This document shows, piece after piece, positions 1-7,225 of a DNA stretch of 13,102 nucleotides. Position numbers and translations under genes: made by a program. The DNA lies in contig DFIU01000013.1 in assembly GCA_002371465.1 (NCBI GenBank), forward strand, positions 64,113 to 77,214, written 5' to 3'. How positions within the stretch are numbered: position 1 is the first letter of the stretch; the number at the start of each line of letters is the position of its first letter. A model generated the notes under the pieces. The model did no database searches, was not told the DNA's origin, and saw only the letters and a program-made list of their open reading frames with translations. The stretch comes from Lachnospiraceae bacterium UBA3689. Its GTDB lineage: Bacteria; Bacillota; Clostridia; Lachnospirales; Lachnospiraceae.

Positions 1-641
1 ATGAGGATGGAGTCCACCTCGTCGATGATGCAGTAGTGAAGTCCCCGCTGCACCAGCTGTTCCTTGTAAATCGCCATGTTATCGCGCAGGTAGTCAAAGC
101 CCAGCTCGTTATTGGTGATGTAGGTGATGTCGCAGGCGTACTGGTCCCGTCTCTCATCCGGCTTCATGGGCTGCAGGATGCAGCCGACCGTAAGACCTAA
201 AAAGCGGTGGACTTCGCCCATCCATTCCGCGTCGCGCTTGGCAAGATAGTCATTGACCGTAACGACACAGACGCCCTGACCTTCAAGGGCATTTAAATAA
301 GCGGGCAGGGTACAGACCAGGGTCTTGCCTTCACCGGTCTTCATTTCCGCAATCCGCCCCTGGTGCAGGATGATGCCGCCGATCAGCTGGACCCGGAAAT
401 GTTCCATGCCCAGAACCCGCCTTGCCGCCTCCCGGTTGACCGCATAGGCTTCCGGCAGCAGGTCGTCCAGCGTCTCTCCCTCCGCCAGCCGCTTCTTAAA
501 TTCCGGCGTCTTCGCCTTCAGTTCCTCATCGGAAAGCGCCATCATCTCAGGACGAAGAGATTCAATTTTATCAACGAGCGGTCTGATCCGTTTCAGCTCA
601 TGATCGCTGTGCGTACCAAACATCCTGGCAAAAATTCCCAT
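1..641 (-). CDS. secA: SecA preprotein translocase ATPase, N-terminal part (runs off left edge)
   Basis: SecA is the cytosolic ATPase motor that drives unfolded preproteins through SecYEG. About 213 N-terminal residues are visible, beginning MGIFARMFGTHSDHELKRI, which is typical of canonical SecA1 rather than the accessory SecA2. Nucleotide-binding domain 1 carries the Walker A motif MKTGEGKT near residues 100-107, VTVNDYLAKRDAEWM near 127-141, and the DEVD Walker B/DEAD motif at 207-210, just before the window ends. The ATG at 641 follows a purine-rich AAGGAG/AAGGAAA ribosome binding site. A sigma-A promoter about 55 bases upstream suggests transcription independent of hpf. The gene is cut by the window edge, not broken. 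Identity is very secure. Confidence 0.97.
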   Translation of the reverse strand, partial: MGIFARMFGTHSDHELKRIRPLVDKIESLRPEMMALSDEELKAKTPEFKKRLAEGETLDDLLPEAYAVNREAARRVLGMEHFRVQLIGGIILHQGRIAEMKTGEGKTLVCTLPAYLNALEGQGVCVVTVNDYLAKRDAEWMGEVHRFLGLTVGCILQPMKPDERRDQYACDITYITNNELGFDYLRDNMAIYKEQLVQRGLHYCIIDEVDSIL

Positions 642-696
642 TATTTTCCTTGTTCTCCTTTATCTTGCAATCAGTACTCACACGCACTATTCAGAC

Positions 697-725
697 ATCA
701 TAGCACGGATAGAGGGCGGAAACAA
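697..725 (-). promoter_or_regulatory. Sigma-A promoter of secA
   Basis: On the minus strand a -35 TTGTTT (720-725), a 17-bp spacer and a -10 TATGAT (697-702) are preceded by TGC, an extended -10. The element lies between the hpf terminator and the secA start, so secA should have its own transcript. Confidence 0.75.
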
Positions 726-753
726 GCGGCATCCCCCCGCTCTTACCGGGCAG

Positions 754-794
754 AAAAAAGGCGGCCGTGCAGAAGATCTGCGCGACCGCCTTTT
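754..794 (-). terminator. Intrinsic terminator of hpf
   Basis: The arms AAAAGGCGG (756-764) and CCGCCTTTT (786-794) pair perfectly. The stem continues inside as CG/CG and GCAGA/TCTGC around an AGA loop, with one C/A mismatch and one T/G wobble. Read on the minus strand it ends in a run of six T. It lies 31 bases after the hpf stop codon and upstream of the secA promoter. Confidence 0.9.
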
Positions 795-824
795 GGGATT
801 CTCTTAGCAAAACCGTTCTTTTCC

Positions 825-1355
825 TTATGTCTCCGGCTCGATCAGACCGTAAGTGCCGCCCTTTCTTTTATAGACCACATTGGTCTCCCCGGTCTCCGCG
901 TTGACAAAGACGAAGAAGTTGTGATCCAAAAGTTCCATCTGGACACAGGCGTCCTCCGGATACATGGGCTTGATGTCAAACTTCTTGACCCGCTCGATTT
1001 TGATCTCGTCCTCTTCCTGGTCGTAGTCATGTTCCAGGAAGGCCTGCTGGAAATCGCCAGCCGCCTGGTGCTTGTCAATCAGCTTTTTCTTATATCTGCG
1101 GAGCTGGCGCTCGATGACCTCCTCGACCAGGTCGATGGAGACATACATATCATTGCTGACCTGTTCGGACCGGATGATGCTGCCCTTGACGGGGATGGTC
1201 ACCTCGATCTTCTGCCGCTCCTTCTCAACGGAAAGTGTGATCACTGCCTTGGTATCCGGAGCGAAATATTTCTCCAGCCTGCCCAGCTTGCTTTCAATCG
1301 CGCTTTTTAAACCAGGTGTTACATCGATGTTTTTACCGCTGATGATAAAATTCAT
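825..1355 (-). CDS. hpf: Long-form ribosome hibernation promoting factor HPF
   Basis: Long HPF dimerises 70S ribosomes into inactive 100S particles in stationary phase or stress. The 176 residues match the long-form length. The N-terminal S30AE domain (about 1-100, MNFIISGKNIDVTPGLKSAI) binds in the decoding region. An acidic linker (DYDQEEDE, about 110-117) follows. The C-terminal dimerisation domain (about 125-175) carries the family's MELLDHNFFVFVNAETGE and VVYKRKGGTYGLIEP segments. The start at 1355 is preceded by AAAGGGTGA. The gene has its own consensus promoter, a structured leader and its own terminator, so it is probably monocistronic and separately controlled. It lies next to secA, an arrangement common in Firmicutes. 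No oddities in the protein. Confidence 0.96.
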   Translation of the reverse strand: MNFIISGKNIDVTPGLKSAIESKLGRLEKYFAPDTKAVITLSVEKERQKIEVTIPVKGSIIRSEQVSNDMYVSIDLVEEVIERQLRRYKKKLIDKHQAAGDFQQAFLEHDYDQEEDEIKIERVKKFDIKPMYPEDACVQMELLDHNFFVFVNAETGETNVVYKRKGGTYGLIEPET

Positions 1356-1372
1356 AGAATCACCCTTTCGTA

Positions 1373-1417
1373 CAGACCGGTTGAGGTCTGCCGCATCCGC
1401 AGCTTAGCGGCGGATGC
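1373..1417 (-). other. Two tandem stem-loops in the hpf 5' leader
   Basis: Between the predicted transcription start (about 1431) and the ribosome binding site there are two inverted repeats. GCATCCGC (1393-1400) pairs with GCGGATGC (1410-1417) across a 9-base loop. CAGACC (1373-1378) pairs with GGTCTG (1385-1390) across a 6-base loop. The second ends about six bases before the Shine-Dalgarno sequence. Neither is followed by a T-run, so they are not terminators. A role in mRNA stability or translational control is inference. Confidence 0.6.
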
Positions 1418-1437
1418 ACCGCTTATTTGTTAAGACA

Positions 1438-1466
1438 ATTATATAAAATGTCTGACTTGTTTTCAA
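1438..1466 (-). promoter_or_regulatory. Consensus sigma-A promoter of hpf
   Basis: Minus-strand -35 TTGAAA (1461-1466), 17-bp spacer, and a perfect -10 TATAAT (1438-1443). One of the best promoters in the window. It lies directly downstream of hisA, so hpf is not dependent on the typA operon. Confidence 0.85.
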
Positions 1467-1472
1467 GGCATC

Positions 1473-1506
1473 AAAAAGGCCTTTTCATGGAAACCGACTG
1501 TAAGGC
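1473..1506 (-). terminator. Weak candidate terminator after hisA
   Basis: On the minus strand GCCTT and AAGGC can pair across a long loop that holds a small TTTC/GAAA stem, followed by CTTTTTG. The stem is short and the hpf -35 starts almost at once, so termination may be partial, with read-through into hpf. Low confidence. Confidence 0.3.
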
Positions 1507-1508
1507 GT

Positions 1509-2297
1509 TCAGGGCTGGCTGATCTTCTTACAATAGGCGACCACATCCCGGTAGGGCAGGCTGCCCCCGTAGAGATCGAGCGCCGATCCAATGGTCGCAT
1601 CCACCCTGCCCCGGCACTTTTGGTCCAGCTCTTTCAGATCCTCAAAACTTGAGATACCGCCGGCGTAGGTCACCGGGAAGTCCCCCATGCCCGCCAGAAG
1701 GTCAGCCAGGTCCTCGTCGATGCCGTGCCCCTTGCCTTCGGCGCCAATAGCGTGGACCAGGAATTCGTCACAATGGTCCGCCAGGTCCTCCATCATGGGG
1801 ATGGTCAGCGGGGTCTTTGTATATTTCTGCCACCGGTCCGTCATGATATAGAACTGACCGTCTTTACATCTGCAGGATAAGTCCAGCACGATATGGTCCC
1901 TGCCGACCGCCTGCTCCAGCTTTTTGATGTGGTCCATGGAGATCTTGCCGTCATGAAAGACATAGGACGTCACGATCACATGGCTCGCCCCCGCCTTTAA
2001 ATAAAAGGCGGCATTCCCGTCATGAATACCGCCTCCGATCTGCATGCCCCCCGGCCAGGCGGCAAGGGCGCTCAGCGCCTCTGCCCTCGTCGCCTCAAAA
2101 TAAGGGGAATCCTTGTGGTTGAGCAAAATGATGTGACCGCCCTCAAGATGGTCCCGGCGGAAGAGGTCGGCGTAGTAAGCCGCTCCGTGGCCCGCCACAA
2201 AATTCTCCTTAGCCGCATCCCCCTGATCCTTGAGGGAACTGCCGACAATTTGTTTGACTTTTCCGTTGTGAATATCGATACAGGGTCTGAATTTCAT
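1509..2297 (-). CDS. hisA: HisA, ProFAR isomerase of the eukaryotic HIS6 type
   Basis: The enzyme isomerises N'-[(5'-phosphoribosyl)formimino]-AICAR ribonucleotide (ProFAR) to its ribulosyl form, the fourth step of histidine synthesis. The 262-residue TIM barrel resembles yeast His6 and the plant enzymes far more than the usual ~240-residue bacterial HisA. Diagnostic segments are CIDIHNGKVKQIVG (6-19, with catalytic Asp8), MQIGGGIHDGN (85-95), VIVTSYVF (107-114), HIVLDLSCRCKDG (135-147, with Asp139), DEFLVHAIGAEG (177-188), VTYAGGISS (209-217) and TIGSALDLYGG (235-245). It is the last gene of the typA-dapA-dapB operon, 59 bases after dapB, with an AGAGG ribosome binding site. No other his gene lies nearby. 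The HIS6-type subfamily suggests old lateral transfer, though it may be shared across the clade. Confidence 0.9.
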   Translation of the reverse strand: MKFRPCIDIHNGKVKQIVGSSLKDQGDAAKENFVAGHGAAYYADLFRRDHLEGGHIILLNHKDSPYFEATRAEALSALAAWPGGMQIGGGIHDGNAAFYLKAGASHVIVTSYVFHDGKISMDHIKKLEQAVGRDHIVLDLSCRCKDGQFYIMTDRWQKYTKTPLTIPMMEDLADHCDEFLVHAIGAEGKGHGIDEDLADLLAGMGDFPVTYAGGISSFEDLKELDQKCRGRVDATIGSALDLYGGSLPYRDVVAYCKKISQP

Positions 2298-2356
2298 CTT
2301 GGAGACCTCTTCTGCTTTCGGGATGCCGTGTCGATGCGCCTGCCGTCAGAGCAAAA

Positions 2357-3124
2357 TCAGCCCAGCTGGTCGTCGATAACGTTGCTCATGTCGTAAAGAG
2401 CCGGTGCTTTACCGACCAGGAACTTAGCCGCGGACACCGCGCCCTTGGCAAAGATCGCCCTGGAATAGGCGGTGTGCTTGAACTCGATCACTTCGTCCTG
2501 ACCAGCAAACATCACGTTGTGGATACCGACGATGGTGCCGCCCCGGATAGAAGAAATGCCGATCTCATCCGGATCCCGCTTCTCTCTCCGGTCAGCCCTG
2601 CCGTAAGTATAGTGGTATTTTCCATCCGCTCCCTCGTTGACGCTGTCCGCCAGCATGATGGCGGTCCCGCTGGGGGCGTCGATCTTGCGGTTATGGTGAG
2701 CTTCGATCACTTCCGGTTCAAAGCCGTTGGGAATCAGGGTTTTTGCCGCCTGCTTTAAAAGCTTGACCAAAAGGTTGACGCCCAGAGACATATTGCCCGA
2801 GCGCAGAACCGCGACTTTCCTGGCAGCTTCCTTAAGATTTCCGACCTGGTCTTCCGAAAGACCGGTCGTGCAGACAACCATGGGGATCTGCCGCTCCGTC
2901 CCATAGGCGATCAGGGCGTCCACAGCCGCTGCCGTTGAAAAATCGATGATGGCATCCGCTTCTTCCCGAACCTGGTCCCAGGACCGGTAGATGGGAAAGT
3001 GGGAATATGCCTCGCCAAAGGCGTCGACACCTGCCACGATTTCCGTTTCCTGATCCGCTTCCGCGATTTCCGCGACGACCCTGCCCATATGACCGCAGGC
3101 ACCGTTAAGAATGATTTTAATCAT
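2357..3124 (-). CDS. dapB: 4-hydroxy-tetrahydrodipicolinate reductase DapB
   Basis: DapB reduces 4-hydroxy-tetrahydrodipicolinate to tetrahydrodipicolinate with NAD(P)H in the diaminopimelate/lysine pathway. The 255-residue protein begins MIKIILNGACGHMGR with the Rossmann motif GxxGxxG (8-14). The family signature EAHHNRKIDAPSGTA (141-155) contains the catalytic His143 and Lys147, and the C-terminal ALYDMSNVI is typical. I chose the ATG at 3124, which overlaps the dapA stop codon as ATGA and implies translational coupling. An in-frame GTG nine bases earlier (3133) would add three residues and cannot be excluded. It acts immediately after DapA in the pathway, matching the gene order. No anomalies. 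Confidence 0.96.
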   Translation of the reverse strand: MIKIILNGACGHMGRVVAEIAEADQETEIVAGVDAFGEAYSHFPIYRSWDQVREEADAIIDFSTAAAVDALIAYGTERQIPMVVCTTGLSEDQVGNLKEAARKVAVLRSGNMSLGVNLLVKLLKQAAKTLIPNGFEPEVIEAHHNRKIDAPSGTAIMLADSVNEGADGKYHYTYGRADRREKRDPDEIGISSIRGGTIVGIHNVMFAGQDEVIEFKHTAYSRAIFAKGAVSAAKFLVGKAPALYDMSNVIDDQLG

Positions 3125-4008
3125 GATAGACACCCAAACTCTTTCATAGCCTGTTTTAAAGTTTCCTGATGAGAGGCTTCCATCTCCGTAAGGGGAAGTC
3201 TCGGTTTTCCGACCTGTCTGCCCATGAGGTTCAAAGCCGCCTTGACCGGGATCGGATTGACCTCGGAGAAAAGGGCATCCACAAGAGGCAGGGCGGCAAG
3301 CTGAATCTTTCTCGCCTCCCGGTAGTTGCCGTCAAGACAGGCCTGGACCAGGTCGTGCGTCTTTTGCGGCGCGACATTGGAGAGGACGGAGATCACGCCG
3401 ATGCCCCCTAAGGAGCAGATGGGTACGATCTGGTCGTCATTGCCGGAATAGATGTCAAGGACTCCCTCAGCCAGGCGCGCCAGCTTGGCAGCCTGACTGA
3501 TATTGCCGCTCGCTTCCTTGATGGCGACGATATTTTCCACCGTGGTGCCCAGGTAGACCGCCGTCTCCGGCAGAATATTGACGCCTGTCCGAGTAGGCAC
3601 ATTGTAGAGGATGCAGGGGATGTGGATAGCCTTGGCAATGGTCGTAAAGTGGGCAATCAGACCCTGCTGGGTCGCCTTATTATAGTAGGGCGTCACCAGA
3701 AGGACCGCATCCGCTCCTGCCTTTTCCGCTTCACGGGACATCATGACGGCGTGGTCCGTATTATTGGAGCCTGTTCCGGCAATCACCGGCACGCGTCCTC
3801 CGACCTGCCTGACACAGAAGGAAATTGCCTCAAGATGTTCGTCGTCCTCCAAGGTGGGCGCCTCTCCCGAGGTGCCGCACACGATAATGGCATCCGTATG
3901 ATGGATGATCTGGTCTTCAATTAAGGCGGCGAAGCTCTCATAAGAGATCGAGCCGTCCTCCTTCATCGGCGTCACGATCGCAACGCCGGCACCCCTGAAT
4001 ATCGCCAT
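3121..4008 (-). CDS. dapA: 4-hydroxy-tetrahydrodipicolinate synthase DapA
   Basis: DapA condenses pyruvate with aspartate semialdehyde, the first committed step toward lysine and meso-diaminopimelate. The 295-residue TIM barrel has normal length. The Schiff-base Lys164 lies in VAIKEASG. The catalytic triad residues appear as Thr46 (CGTSGEAPTL), Tyr108 (TPYYNK) and Tyr135 (LYNVPTRTG), with Arg140 for substrate binding. The ATG at 4008 follows a GAAGGTGAG ribosome binding site. The gene starts 12 bases after typA and its TGA overlaps the dapB ATG, so it is an internal operon gene. No lysine riboswitch is visible, so control probably comes through the typA promoter and enzyme feedback (inference). 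Confidence 0.97.
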   Translation of the reverse strand: MAIFRGAGVAIVTPMKEDGSISYESFAALIEDQIIHHTDAIIVCGTSGEAPTLEDDEHLEAISFCVRQVGGRVPVIAGTGSNNTDHAVMMSREAEKAGADAVLLVTPYYNKATQQGLIAHFTTIAKAIHIPCILYNVPTRTGVNILPETAVYLGTTVENIVAIKEASGNISQAAKLARLAEGVLDIYSGNDDQIVPICSLGGIGVISVLSNVAPQKTHDLVQACLDGNYREARKIQLAALPLVDALFSEVNPIPVKAALNLMGRQVGKPRLPLTEMEASHQETLKQAMKEFGCLS

Positions 4009-4020
4009 ACTCTCACCTTC

Positions 4021-5850
4021 TTATCTCATGTTGGATCTCTTGCGCATCCGGGAATCCAGGATCTTTTTACGGATACGGATGGTCTTGGGCGTCACTTCCA
4101 GCAGTTCGTCGGTGTCGATAAAGTCCATCGCCTGCTCCAGGGAAAGAAGTCTGGGCGGGGTCAGGGTCAACGCCTCATCGGAGCTGGAGGTCCGGGTGTT
4201 GGTCAGATGCTTGGTCTTGCAGACATTGATCTCGATCTCCTCGCCCCTTGAGGATTCGCCTACCACCATGCCGGCGTAAACCTTGGTGCCCGGTCCGATG
4301 AAGAGAGCTCCCCTCTCCTGGGCGGCAAAGAGGCCGTAAGTGACCGCCTCCCCATTTTCAAAAGCAATCAGGGACCCGTTCTTGCGGTAAGAGATATCCC
4401 CCTTGTAAGCTTCGTAGCCGTCAAAGACGCTGTTAATGATGCCGGTTCCCTTGGTCGCCGTCAGGAAGGGGCCGTGGAAGCCGATCAGACCTCTGGCGGG
4501 AACCCGGAATTCCAGTCTTGCGGTACCGTCCGCCAGGGTCGTCATGCCCTGCAGTTCTCCCTTGCGCTCAGAAATCATGGAAATTGCCGTGCCGGAGAAG
4601 TCCTGGGGCACATCGATATAGGCGACTTCCATGGGCTCCAGCTTGTGTCCCTGATCGTCCTTTTTGAAAATAACCTCAGCCTTGCTGACCGCGAACTCAT
4701 AGCCTTCCCTCCGCATCTTCTCGATGAGGACGGACAGGTGCAGCTCACCCCGGCCCGCGACCCGGAAGGTATCCGTACTCTCCGTATCCGACACGCGGAG
4801 GGAAACGTCGGTATTTAATTCCCGCATCAGGCGGTCCCGAATCTGGCGGGAGGTGCAGTACTTTCCCTCCGTGCCGGCCAGGGGACTGTCGTTGACGATA
4901 AAGTTCATCGCGATGGTCGGCTCGGAGATCTTCTGGAAGGGGATGGGTTCGTCGTCACCCGGCGTGCAGATGGTATCCCCGATCTGCAGATCGCCGATGC
5001 CGGAGATCGCCACGATATCTCCGACGCTGGCTTCCTGAACGTCCACCTTCTTCAGCCCGTCAAAGACATAGAGCTTGGTGATCCGGGTCTTTTCATGGAT
5101 CTTTGGATTATGGAAGTTCACCCGCACAATCTCCTGACCGACTGCCAGTCTGCCGTTGTCCACCTTGCCGATTCCGATCCGACCGACAAACTCATTATAG
5201 TCGATCGTGGAAATCAGGACCTGGGTTCCCCGGCCCGGATCTCCCTTGGGCGCCGGAATATTTTCCAGAATTGCCTCAAAGAGGGGCTTTAAATCCACAT
5301 GCTCATCGGCAAGGTCCCGGATGGCGTAACCGTCTCTGGCGGAGGCAAAGAGGAAGGGGGCGTCCAACTGCTCGTCGGATGCGTCCAGATCCATCATCAG
5401 CTCCAGGGTCTCATCGACGACTTCATCCGGTCTTGCTCCGTCGCGGTCGATCTTATTGATGCAGCAGATAACCGGCAGATTTAGGTCCAGAGCCTTCTTT
5501 AAGACGAACTTGGTCTGGGGCATGGTCCCCTCGAAGGCGTCGACCAGAAGGATCACACCGTCTACCATCTTTAAGATTCGCTCGACTTCACCACCGAAGT
5601 CCGCGTGGCCGGGCGTATCGACGATGTTGATCTTGACGCCCTGGTACTCAATGGCTGTATTTTTGGATAAAATGGTAATACCGCGCTCACGCTCGATATC
5701 GCCGGAGTCCATCACGCGCTCCTGCACTTCCTGATTGGCACGGAAAGCGCCGCTCTGCCGCAGCATGGCGTCGACCAGGGTGGTCTTGCCGTGATCGACA
5801 TGCGCGATAATGGCTATATTCCGAATATCTTCTCTTGTTATTTCACTCAT
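4021..5850 (-). CDS. typA: Ribosome-associated GTPase TypA/BipA
   Basis: TypA is an EF-G-like translational GTPase that binds the ribosome and helps 50S assembly and stress growth. The 609-residue protein has normal length. G-domain motifs are AHVDHGKT (16-23), the switch I segment RERGITI (54-60), DTPGH (78-82) and NKID (132-135). They are followed by EF-Tu domain 2, the EF-G domain III and V folds and a TypA-type C-terminus (TRTSSSDEALTLTPP...). I chose the ATG at 5850. A GTG one codon upstream (5853) is closer to the GAGG ribosome binding site (7 versus 10 bases) and is a real alternative. It heads the typA-dapA-dapB-hisA operon behind a strong promoter. Confidence 0.97.
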   Translation of the reverse strand: MSEITREDIRNIAIIAHVDHGKTTLVDAMLRQSGAFRANQEVQERVMDSGDIERERGITILSKNTAIEYQGVKINIVDTPGHADFGGEVERILKMVDGVILLVDAFEGTMPQTKFVLKKALDLNLPVICCINKIDRDGARPDEVVDETLELMMDLDASDEQLDAPFLFASARDGYAIRDLADEHVDLKPLFEAILENIPAPKGDPGRGTQVLISTIDYNEFVGRIGIGKVDNGRLAVGQEIVRVNFHNPKIHEKTRITKLYVFDGLKKVDVQEASVGDIVAISGIGDLQIGDTICTPGDDEPIPFQKISEPTIAMNFIVNDSPLAGTEGKYCTSRQIRDRLMRELNTDVSLRVSDTESTDTFRVAGRGELHLSVLIEKMRREGYEFAVSKAEVIFKKDDQGHKLEPMEVAYIDVPQDFSGTAISMISERKGELQGMTTLADGTARLEFRVPARGLIGFHGPFLTATKGTGIINSVFDGYEAYKGDISYRKNGSLIAFENGEAVTYGLFAAQERGALFIGPGTKVYAGMVVGESSRGEEIEINVCKTKHLTNTRTSSSDEALTLTPPRLLSLEQAMDFIDTDELLEVTPKTIRIRKKILDSRMRKRSNMR

Positions 5851-5889
5851 CACTATTATTCCTCATATCATCTCAATGCAACGCTGTTA

Positions 5890-5918
5890 AATATAACACG
5901 AAATCGCCGTCAGAACAA
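5890..5918 (-). promoter_or_regulatory. Sigma-A promoter of the typA operon
   Basis: Minus-strand -35 TTGTTC (5913-5918), 17-bp spacer and -10 TATATT (5890-5895), with an extended -10 TGT before it. It lies about 40 bases upstream of the typA start. Confidence 0.75.
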
Positions 5919-5922
5919 GAAA

Positions 5923-5975
5923 AAGGCTTGACAAGTCCGCCCTTTCATGCATTTGACCCAAAAGCAAAGAGCCTT
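5923..5975 (-). terminator. Weak candidate terminator after the deacetylase gene
   Basis: AAGGCT and AGCCTT (plus-strand 5923-5928 and 5970-5975) can pair across a loop of about 40 bases. On the minus strand this ends in CCTTTTTC just before the typA -35. The loop is unusually long, so this is only a possibility; read-through into typA is equally plausible. Confidence 0.28.
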
Positions 5976-6014
5976 GAAAGAGAAACTATCCGTTCCGTCT
6001 CAAAGCTCCTTTCC

Positions 6015-7109
6015 TTATGCGCTGTAACCGTTTTGAATCGCCTCAAGCAGCTCAGCCGGGCTCTTATTGGCTTTGGCTCCGTCGGGCTTAAAGTCAAAGT
6101 AAAGACCACCCCGTTCCAGCGGATAACCGTAAGCCTCAGCCAGTTCGCTGACCGTGACCATCTTATACCCCATGGCATGCAACTGGGGAACAAGTTCCTT
6201 GACGGCGTCCGCCGTTGCTTCGTAGAGGTCGTGCATCAGGATGATGGACCCGTCGGTCACTTTAGACGTCGCGGTCGCTACCGTATTGTTCGCATCTCTC
6301 GTCTTCCAGTCCAGAGTGTCGACGTTCCACTGAATCATGGGTTTGGTCACTGCCCTGGCAACATTTTCATCGACGCCGCCTCCGGTTGGCCGCATCACAG
6401 CCGGAACGACGCCGGTGAGCTTACTGATTGTCTCATCATTGCGGTCAAGTGTATTTTTTATCTCCTCCTGCGTGTGGAATTTCAGAGTCATATGTTCATA
6501 GGTATGGTTTCCGATCTCCATTCCCTCACTGACTTCCCGCTTCAGCTGGTCCGTATAGTATTCCGCCTGCTGACCCACAACAAAGAAAGTCGCCTTGGCA
6601 TTGTACTTTTTCAGAACGTCGAGAATCGTGTCCGTATTCTTGGAGGGACCGTCGTCGAAGGTCAGTGCAACGAGTTTTTGTTTCTGTGTCGGGTCATAGA
6701 TGCCGCTGTCGTCAAAATAGGAGTCCGTCGCCGCCCCCGTATTGACCCAGCCGGTTGCGATATAGCCGTCAGGTTGAAAATAATAGCGCTGCCCGTCTAT
6801 CGTCTTCCAACCGGAGGAAAATACGGTCTTATCGTCATTTAAATACCACCAGCCGTTGTCATCTAAGTTCCAGCCGGACTTGCCCGCCCGACCTGCATCA
6901 AGCGCCACCTTGGAGGCCGTATCGGTATCTGCCTTAGCCGCTTCCGCAATCTTTGGGGGCTTGGGTGCGCCTGCCCCTCTTAAAGCGGGGAGCAGGGCAA
7001 AGACCAGGACCAAAAGCAGGATGGCACCGGCTCCGCCGATTCCCGCCCGCTTCAGCATCAGAATTTGCTTTTTTCTTTTTCTCTTTTCAATCAGTTGATT
7101 TCGGGTCAT
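6015..7109 (-). CDS. Membrane-anchored polysaccharide deacetylase (NodB domain) with wall-binding-like repeats
   Basis: Probable peptidoglycan or surface-glycan N-deacetylase (carbohydrate esterase family 4), acting outside the membrane. Residues 1-20 are strongly basic, followed by one transmembrane segment (about 21-42) that gives an N-in, C-out anchor. An Ala-rich spacer follows. Residues 79-125 hold repeats rich in GW and Y/F (GWWYLNDD, SGWKTIDGQRYYF, PDGYIATGWV) like choline- or glucan-binding modules. The catalytic domain (about 145-345) has motif 1 TFDDGP (150-155, metal Asp153), motif 2 NHTYEH (201-206, metal His202 and His206), motif 3 RPTGGG (240-245), motif 4 DTLDW (264-268) and motif 5 ILMHD (290-294). 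Motif 3 departs from the common RPPYG, though the Arg is kept. The exact substrate is unknown. It has its own promoter. Confidence 0.9.
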   Translation of the reverse strand: MTRNQLIEKRKRKKQILMLKRAGIGGAGAILLLVLVFALLPALRGAGAPKPPKIAEAAKADTDTASKVALDAGRAGKSGWNLDDNGWWYLNDDKTVFSSGWKTIDGQRYYFQPDGYIATGWVNTGAATDSYFDDSGIYDPTQKQKLVALTFDDGPSKNTDTILDVLKKYNAKATFFVVGQQAEYYTDQLKREVSEGMEIGNHTYEHMTLKFHTQEEIKNTLDRNDETISKLTGVVPAVMRPTGGGVDENVARAVTKPMIQWNVDTLDWKTRDANNTVATATSKVTDGSIILMHDLYEATADAVKELVPQLHAMGYKMVTVSELAEAYGYPLERGGLYFDFKPDGAKANKSPAELLEAIQNGYSA

Positions 7110-7142
7110 AAACTGTATCCGTTCATAATTTTTCTTTTATCA

Positions 7143-7171
7143 ATAATACAATAATTTTACCTGTTTGACGA
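7143..7171 (-). promoter_or_regulatory. Probable promoter of the deacetylase gene
   Basis: Minus-strand -35-like TCGTCA (7166-7171, 4 of 6 matches), 17-bp spacer and -10 TATTAT (7143-7148). The -35 abuts the T-run of the preceding P60 terminator. The following leader is AT-rich, and I see no clear Shine-Dalgarno sequence before the ATG at 7109. Confidence 0.5.
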
Positions 7172-7210
7172 AAAAAAACAACCCCCGGAAGCTCATTCCG
7201 AAGGTTGTTT
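7171..7210 (-). terminator. Intrinsic terminator of the P60 gene
   Basis: AAACAACC (7177-7184) pairs perfectly with GGTTGTTT (7203-7210). An inner CCGGAA/TTCCG segment extends the stem, and the minus strand ends in a run of eight T. It lies 15 bases after the NlpC/P60 stop codon. Confidence 0.92.
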
Positions 7211-7225
7211 GAAGATTTGCTTGGA

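Noticed and set aside
363..1310. 315-residue plus-strand open frame
   Set aside because: It runs antisense to secA and hpf, which are certain. It lacks a ribosome binding site and its composition has no domain logic.
3121..4020. Lysine riboswitch for dapA
   Set aside because: The gap before dapA is only 12 bases and no long structured leader precedes the operon.
5835..6842. 335-residue plus-strand open frame
   Set aside because: Antisense to the deacetylase, whose five catalytic motifs are intact. No ribosome binding site or recognisable motif.
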